Program-made: the position numbers and the translations under genes
Assembly: GCA_009921765.1 (NCBI GenBank)
Contig: RFXC01000155.1
Coordinates: 1 to 10,699 of the forward strand
Direction of reading: 5' to 3'
DNA length: 10,699 nucleotides
DNA from: Betaproteobacteria bacterium
Lineage (GTDB): Bacteria; Pseudomonadota; Gammaproteobacteria; Burkholderiales; Burkholderiaceae
Notes under the pieces: generated by a model
The model's database searches: none
Seen by the model: the letters and a program-made list of their open reading frames with translations, nothing else
What the model was told of the DNA's origin: nothing
Part shown: piece by piece, positions 5,518-10,699 of the stretch
Numbering within the stretch: position 1 is the first letter of the stretch
Layout: each line of letters starts with the position of its first letter

Positions 5518-6978
5518 TCAGCCCGTTCCGCCCACTGTCAGACCTTCGATGCGCAGCGTCGGCTGGCCCACACCCACCGGCACGCTCTGCCCGTCCTTGC
5601 CGCAAACACCGACGCCCGAATCGAGCCGCATGTCGTTACCGATGAGTGTCACGCGCTTGAGCGCCTCCGGACCGTCGCCGATCAGCGTCGCGCCTTTCAC
5701 CGGATACTGCAGCTTGCCATTTTCCACCCACCAGGCCTCGGATGCGGAGAAAACAAACTTGCCGTTGGTGATGTCGACCTGACCGCCGCCAAAGTTGGCG
5801 GCATAGATGCCGCGATCCACCGAGGCAATGATTTCTTCGGGGTCGCGCGTACCCGACAACATGAAGGTGTTGGTCATGCGCGGCATGGGCAGATGCGCAA
5901 ACGATTCGCGCCTGCCGTTACCGGTGATGGCCGACCGCGACAGCCGCGCGTTCAGCATGTCCTGCATGTAGCCGCGCAGAATGCCGTCTTCGATCAGCAC
6001 ATTGCGCTGCGTGGGGTTGCCCTCGTCGTCGATGTTGAGCGACCCTCGCCGGCCGGTGATGGTGCCGTCGTCGACCACCGTGACCCCGGGGGCAGCCACC
6101 CGCTCGCCAATCCGGCCCGAAAACACCGACGAGCCTTTGCGGTTGAAATCGCCTTCCAGACCATGTCCGACGGCCTCGTGCAACAGAACGCCGGGCCAAC
6201 CCGCGCCCAGCACCACGGTCATGGTGCCGGCGGGCGCCGGCCGCGCTTCCAGATTGGTGAGCGCCGCTTTCACCGCCTCGTCGACGTAGCGCGACAGCGC
6301 TGCGTCGTCAAAGACATCGAACCCCGAGCGACCGCCACCGCCGCTATGCCCCTGCTCGCGACGCCCGCCCTGCTCGGCGATGACAGTGACCGACAGACGG
6401 ACCAGCGGCCGCACATCGGCTGCGATCAGGCCATCGGCGCGAGCTACCAGCACCACGTCGTACTCGCCTGCGAGGCCCGCCATCACCTGCACGATGCGCG
6501 GGTCGCGGGCGCGCGCCATTTTCTCGACCCGCTCAAGCAGCGCCACCTTGGCTGCCGCCTCCATGCCGATGATCGGATCATCACGCCCGTAAAGCGCGTG
6601 ACCGCCTGAGCCCTTCATCGCCGAGGCCACCTTCACGCGGCCGCTGCCTCGCCGGGCAATCGTGCGGGTAGCCTGAGCCGCAGAGCGAAGCGCATCGAGA
6701 CTGATGTCGTCGGAATAGGCAAACGCGGTCTTGTCGCCACTGACCGCACGCACCCCTACGCCGCGGTCGATCGAGAAACTGCCGGACTTGACGATGCCTT
6801 CCTCGAGGCTCCAGCCTTCGCTGCGCGTGAACTGGAAATAGAGATCGGCATGGTCTACCCGATGCTCGAAAATTTCGGCGAGCACCCCCTGCAGCCGTGA
6901 TTCGTCGAGGCCGTAGGGTTCAAGGAGGAGCGATCGGGCGACCGCCAGATGTTGGAGGGGAAGATGGGCTGGTTTCAT
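5518..6978 (-). CDS. tldD: Metalloprotease TldD
   Basis: TldD (486 residues; E. coli about 481) forms a heterodimeric zinc protease with TldE/PmbA that degrades unfolded peptides in the cytoplasm and takes part in microcin B17 maturation and CcdA turnover in E. coli. The zinc-binding HEAVGH motif is at 267-272 inside [13 protein letters not shown]. The C-terminal block [13 protein letters not shown] contains C459, which matches the cysteine reported as third metal ligand in E. coli TldD. The N-terminal half holds the usual substrate-channel domain with [11 protein letters not shown] (71-81). The ATG at 6978 has AGGA 7 bases upstream. It lies 50 bases after yhdP, likely in one transcript, as yhdP-tldD is also adjacent in E. 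coli. No tldE/pmbA gene is in the window, so the partner must be elsewhere. Confidence 0.96.
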   Translation of the reverse strand: MKPAHLPLQHLAVARSLLLEPYGLDESRLQGVLAEIFEHRVDHADLYFQFTRSEGWSLEEGIVKSGSFSIDRGVGVRAVSGDKTAFAYSDDISLDALRSAAQATRTIARRGSGRVKVASAMKGSGGHALYGRDDPIIGMEAAAKVALLERVEKMARARDPRIVQVMAGLAGEYDVVLVARADGLIAADVRPLVRLSVTVIAEQGGRREQGHSGGGGRSGFDVFDDAALSRYVDEAVKAALTNLEARPAPAGTMTVVLGAGWPGVLLHEAVGHGLEGDFNRKGSSVFSGRIGERVAAPGVTVVDDGTITGRRGSLNIDDEGNPTQRNVLIEDGILRGYMQDMLNARLSRSAITGNGRRESFAHLPMPRMTNTFMLSGTRDPEEIIASVDRGIYAANFGGGQVDITNGKFVFSASEAWWVENGKLQYPVKGATLIGDGPEALKRVTLIGNDMRLDSGVGVCGKDGQSVPVGVGQPTLRIEGLTVGGTG

Positions 6979-7028
6979 GCTGTGATCCTAACTCAGGCAA
7001 GGCGGTGCGCGCAGCGACCACCCGACGG

Positions 7029-10000
7029 TCAGCGGGGCGCGGGCGCCGCCGGCACATCAAACCGGGGACGGGCGCGCTCCACGACACTGGGGTCGGCCCA
7101 CGAACCGGCAACATCGTACTCATAGGAAAACATGTCCTGGAGGGGCTTGCGGAATGCCCACTGTGCAAGAAAGGTTCCGAGCCCGATCGCGGGATTGGCC
7201 ACGGCGGCATAGGCGAGCGAGGCAAGGCCGGCATTGAGTTCAGGTCTAACCTCGACCCGCAGCTTCTGGGTCTCGTCGGCAAGGTTCACCGAGCCGCGAA
7301 TACCTACCTGAGCCTGGACCCCCCGCATGCGGAAATCATTGGTGGTGGCCACGCCCGAGGCGATCGCAGCACGGCCGCCTATCTCGTCAAAAGCGAAGCC
7401 TTCGGCAAAGATGTCGCGAAAATCGAGCGACAGCCGCCGCGGCAGCGACTGCAGGTTCAACACGCCGATCAGCTTGCTCAGCCCCGGCTCGGTTTTTAGA
7501 AACTGTCCCTTGCCGGCCTGAAATTCGAGTTCGCCGGTGAGTGATCGATAGTCGATCGCAAGCGGCGAGCCCTCCCAGCGCACGCTTCCTGCAAGCCGCC
7601 CCGGGCCGCCGCCGCTTACCGCACCCACCACGCCGAAGGTTTCCAGCAGGCGCGCTGGTTCGCGAAGGCCCAGCTCGAAATTGAGCGCCGTCCAGCGCGC
7701 CGCTCCCAGGCGGCTCGCTTCCCAGGTGCCGGTTGCATCAAGACGCCCGCCCGGATGGTCGATCCGCAGGCGCTCAAGCTGCCACGTCGGGTGATCGCCA
7801 TCGGCCGCATTGGCGGCGCGCAGACTCATCTGCCCGAGTTCGCGCCCCGACAGGACCAGCCTGTCGGTCTCGATATCCAGCGCCGGCAACCGCGTCGGCG
7901 CAGCATCCAGCAGACGCTCGATGTCGCTCTGGCGATTGCGAGGTACGTTCAGCACCGAAAGCCGTGCCTGAACCGCGCCGGCAGGCAGGCCCGCGCGGGC
8001 CGGTTGCCAAGCGACCAGCCCATTGATTTCCCGCGCGGCGATGCTGGCGCGCCAGACGTGGTCCAGCCGCGTCGCACCCATCACCACGCTGGTGAAATCT
8101 TTGCCGCCCACGACCAGCGAGTCGGTGATCAGCGACACACGATCGATGGCGATAGGCTCGGCCAGCGCACTCTGCGCGGCAGTATCAGCCGGGCTGCCAC
8201 CGGGCATCGGCACGGGCGTGGCGATCGCGCGCGCCGAAGTATCGGGCTGCGGCGGCGCGAGGGCGCGCTCCCACGCGCCAATGTCGAGGTGCGGAATCCG
8301 GAGGTCGAGCGCCACGCCCTCCGCTGGCAGCTCGGCAGCCGTGCCGACCGCGATGACCGCCCTTGCCGCATTGGGGGCGGCCGAGCGCTCAAAAATCGCC
8401 TGGACATCGTCGCGCAATCGGATGCGGATGGTCTCAGCCCGCTGCGCGTCGCGCGGACGGGTCCAATCGACATGGAGCGGCCAGGCGCTTCCCGACTTTT
8501 TCGCAAAAGGCGCGGGCAATGCGCTGGCGATTGATTCGAGCCGCGAATCGAGACGTCCGTGAACGCCCTGCGGGCCGATATCGACGCTTGCCTGCCAGTC
8601 GGCGTGCCCGGTGATCTGATCGATCCTCGGGTAAGGCAACAGCGTCCGCAACTCGGCCGCAGGCAGCGCGCCACGCGCGTCGATCCGAAGCGCCCCACCG
8701 GTTGGGGCATTCAACCTTGCCAGGAGGGGCCCGCCCAGCCAGCGGGCATTGAGCGACTCCGAGCGGACACCTCGTGGATCGAATCGGATCTCGCCCGCAA
8801 TACCGGTGATCGCGGGCGCGCCTGGCGCGACGCGCAGTTCGTTGTTGTCGAAGACCACCCGCCCGCTATAGCCGGTTGCGCCCCCTTGGCCCAAACCGAT
8901 ATCAAGCTCGAGCGCAAGGTCGGCTGCGCCCTCGGTCTGCCAGCCCTTCATCTGGGGATCGACGTTGCGCCCGATCGGGCTGGCATGGACATAGTCGAGC
9001 ATCGTGGCAAGCGGTCCGTGCGCCTGGCCACGAATCGCGATCACCGGACGCGCGAGGTCCGGAATTCGGGCGCTGATCTCGCGCAGTCCGACCCCGAGCG
9101 TCGCGGCAGACTCGGCCTTCAGGTCCATGGCCGCGCGGTCGAACGCAAGCGTGCCACGGATCCGGTCGATGGCGGGCCATTGCGGAAGAAAGCCGAGCGC
9201 CGCCTGATCGAGCTTTGCCTCCACCCTGAACTCTCCCAGGCTTGCCTCGCGGAAGGGAAAATCGGCGAGGTCGCCGCGCAGTCGAAGCCGCGCCTCCGTG
9301 CGCGCTGCACCCGATACCGAGCGACCCACCCAGCTGCGCACACCGGGATCGATGCTGACCGGAAGATAGGCCGCCACCCGCGCGGGGTTCGCCCGGGTGA
9401 GCGTGGCGGCGAGATCGACCTCGCCCAGGGCGGAACGACCCGTGTTTCGCCACCGTCCGCTGAGTGAGCCGGCCAGGTCGGCGTTGGCAAAGTTGAGACC
9501 CGCCGCAAACAGCTCGATGACACCCTGAGCGCCGCTCTCGTCAGGTACCCCGATCTGCCAGCCCACTGTGCCGGCGAGGCTCGCGAGCGGCACTTGCGGC
9601 TCGGCCAGCACACCCGGAAGCCGGATGGACGCCGCGGATGAATCGAGCCGGATCTGGCCCGAGTTGCCGACAACGTCGACGCTGCCGCTCAGGTTGGTGA
9701 ACGCAGGCCAGCGGCTCGCCGGTGCGCCGCGCGGCTCGGTGCGCCGCAAGCTGAGCCGCTCAAAACCGATGCTGACCGAGGGCTGTCCACCCGCTGCGTC
9801 CCAGGCCATCGAGGCTGCGGTCACCCGACCGCTTACCGCCACCTGCGAAAGTGGCGTGAGCCATCGGTCCGGCAGTGGCAGTCGGCGCGCGGCCTCGAGC
9901 AGTCGGTTGGCGTCAAACCCCCGCAACGACAGCTGGCCGGCCACCGGCCGCAGCGTCTCGGCTGCGAGGGTGATGCGCTGCTCGGCCTGCTCGTCGAGCG

Positions 10001-10699
10001 TGAACGCAAACCCCGCAGCGTCCACAGCGGTGAATTTTCGCGGATGGACGGTAATCGGCCCAGCCGGATCGAAGCGGCCAACCGCCTCGATCGAAAGCGA
10101 TCGCAAGGCGACCCGACCGCCGCCGATCCGCAGATCGATCGATTCTGTGACAGTCTTCAACAGGGTATCGACCACGCGCCCGTCGGAAAACCGCAGCCAG
10201 GCCTTGACAGGCCCCCGGCCGCTCTGCACCACCTGTGGCTCGGGTTGCGCGGGCGAGAGCCAGCCGCGGAGCACTCTCACCAGCGGCACAAATTCGACCT
10301 CTCGCACCGAGGCGTAGAGCTCACCACGCCATTTCTTCCAGTCGGCCAGATCCGATGCTGTGGGCGTGGTGAAATCGGCGGCGAATTCGATCCCGCTCAG
10401 CCCCAGCCCCATCGCGGGTGCGCGCAGGGAAAAATGGTGCCGTATGCCGTCGCTCGTGCTGAGCAGGTCAACGCCTGCAATCACGGCGGGCTCGGAACCC
10501 AGCCGGTCGCGCCAGTCGAGCCGGGCATTTCTGACCGAGATCGAGCGACTGGCAAGCAACCATGCGAGCGACTCTGACGACCCGGTCCGGTCAAGATCGA
10601 GCAGCGCGCCCGCCACCGCAAACCGGCGCGGCTCCAGGCGCTCGACGCGAATCACCGGTCGCAGCAATTCAAGCGAAGCGAGGCCTGCCTCACCACGCA
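7029..10699 (-). CDS. yhdP: YhdP family AsmA-like envelope protein (N-terminus outside window)
   Basis: This long ORF enters from the right edge and gives 1222 residues up to TGA 7031-7029. It resembles YhdP (E. coli about 1266 residues), an inner-membrane-anchored AsmA-family protein thought to form a periplasmic bridge carrying phospholipids to the outer membrane, partly redundant with TamB and YdbH. The protein is a long run of alternating short beta-strand-like segments with repeated G-x-L/V-x-hydrophobic patterns, as expected of a lipid-conducting beta structure. Its AsmA-like C-terminal region is clear from about residue 1059: LSKLIGVLNLQSLPRRLSLDF, then FAFDEIGG, LRVEVRPEL, PAIGLGTFLAQ and a final VAGSWADP. 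The reading frame continues to base 10697 without a stop, so the TTG near 10667 is not the start. The N-terminal membrane anchor is missing from this window. A Pro/Ala/Ser-rich linker around visible residues 820-850 may be a flexible insertion. It is probably co-transcribed with tldD. Confidence 0.92.
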   Translation of the reverse strand, partial: RGEAGLASLELLRPVIRVERLEPRRFAVAGALLDLDRTGSSESLAWLLASRSISVRNARLDWRDRLGSEPAVIAGVDLLSTSDGIRHHFSLRAPAMGLGLSGIEFAADFTTPTASDLADWKKWRGELYASVREVEFVPLVRVLRGWLSPAQPEPQVVQSGRGPVKAWLRFSDGRVVDTLLKTVTESIDLRIGGGRVALRSLSIEAVGRFDPAGPITVHPRKFTAVDAAGFAFTLDEQAEQRITLAAETLRPVAGQLSLRGFDANRLLEAARRLPLPDRWLTPLSQVAVSGRVTAASMAWDAAGGQPSVSIGFERLSLRRTEPRGAPASRWPAFTNLSGSVDVVGNSGQIRLDSSAASIRLPGVLAEPQVPLASLAGTVGWQIGVPDESGAQGVIELFAAGLNFANADLAGSLSGRWRNTGRSALGEVDLAATLTRANPARVAAYLPVSIDPGVRSWVGRSVSGAARTEARLRLRGDLADFPFREASLGEFRVEAKLDQAALGFLPQWPAIDRIRGTLAFDRAAMDLKAESAATLGVGLREISARIPDLARPVIAIRGQAHGPLATMLDYVHASPIGRNVDPQMKGWQTEGAADLALELDIGLGQGGATGYSGRVVFDNNELRVAPGAPAITGIAGEIRFDPRGVRSESLNARWLGGPLLARLNAPTGGALRIDARGALPAAELRTLLPYPRIDQITGHADWQASVDIGPQGVHGRLDSRLESIASALPAPFAKKSGSAWPLHVDWTRPRDAQRAETIRIRLRDDVQAIFERSAAPNAARAVIAVGTAAELPAEGVALDLRIPHLDIGAWERALAPPQPDTSARAIATPVPMPGGSPADTAAQSALAEPIAIDRVSLITDSLVVGGKDFTSVVMGATRLDHVWRASIAAREINGLVAWQPARAGLPAGAVQARLSVLNVPRNRQSDIERLLDAAPTRLPALDIETDRLVLSGRELGQMSLRAANAADGDHPTWQLERLRIDHPGGRLDATGTWEASRLGAARWTALNFELGLREPARLLETFGVVGAVSGGGPGRLAGSVRWEGSPLAIDYRSLTGELEFQAGKGQFLKTEPGLSKLIGVLNLQSLPRRLSLDFRDIFAEGFAFDEIGGRAAIASGVATTNDFRMRGVQAQVGIRGSVNLADETQKLRVEVRPELNAGLASLAYAAVANPAIGLGTFLAQWAFRKPLQDMFSYEYDVAGSWADPSVVERARPRFDVPAAPAPR

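Noticed and set aside
1..10699. CRISPR array, insertion sequence, tRNA or phage elements
   Set aside because: I found no regularly spaced repeats, transposase or integrase motifs, terminal inverted repeats or tRNA-like cloverleaf. The window is almost fully accounted for by conserved genes.

Overview
The window looks like part of a GC-rich betaproteobacterial chromosome, most likely of the order Burkholderiales. This rests on strong G/C third-position bias and on the neighbours yhdP, tldD and an aroG-type DAHP synthase gene, which I remember as frequent companions in that order. No rRNA, tRNA, insertion sequence, phage gene or CRISPR array is visible.

Layout. (1) Bases 1-232, minus strand: the first 77 codons of a Phe-sensitive-like 3-deoxy-7-phosphoheptulonate (DAHP) synthase, aroG, cut by the window edge. 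(2) Bases 233-543: a divergent control region. On the minus strand it carries a complete-looking transcription attenuator for aroG. A 29-residue leader peptide is packed with Phe and Tyr codons (Y7 F8 x F10 Y11 x F13 F14 x F16). It is followed by an intrinsic terminator with a T-tract, whose 5' arm can instead pair perfectly with an 8-base segment inside the leader ORF. (3) Bases 544-5490, plus strand: a five-gene, tightly packed operon. It encodes a thiamine-diphosphate 2-oxoacid/acetoin dehydrogenase-type E1 alpha and beta pair, then a complete TRAP transporter of the DctP type (Tat-exported binding protein, small DctQ permease, large DctM permease). No E2 or E3 component lies in the window. 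(4) Bases 5491-5517: a short gap between convergent stops, with a GC-rich hairpin. (5) Bases 5518-10699, minus strand: tldD (metalloprotease of the TldD/TldE pair) preceded by yhdP (AsmA-like envelope lipid-transport protein). yhdP runs off the right edge and lacks its N-terminus here.

How the genes work together. aroG commits carbon to aromatic amino acids. The leader would let the cell read its charged tRNA-Phe/tRNA-Tyr levels and terminate transcription before aroG when they are plentiful. The E1/TRAP operon reads as an uptake-and-oxidation module: the TRAP system imports an organic acid or related solute, and the E1 pair decarboxylates a 2-oxoacid or cleaves an acetoin-like substrate. The actual substrate cannot be read from sequence. 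The operon lies on the opposite strand between tldD and aroG, so it may have been inserted into an older yhdP-tldD-aroG order.

The most noteworthy item is the aroG attenuator, with a predicted promoter that would make the leader peptide mRNA leaderless. I do not see an entirely new type of multi-gene system.
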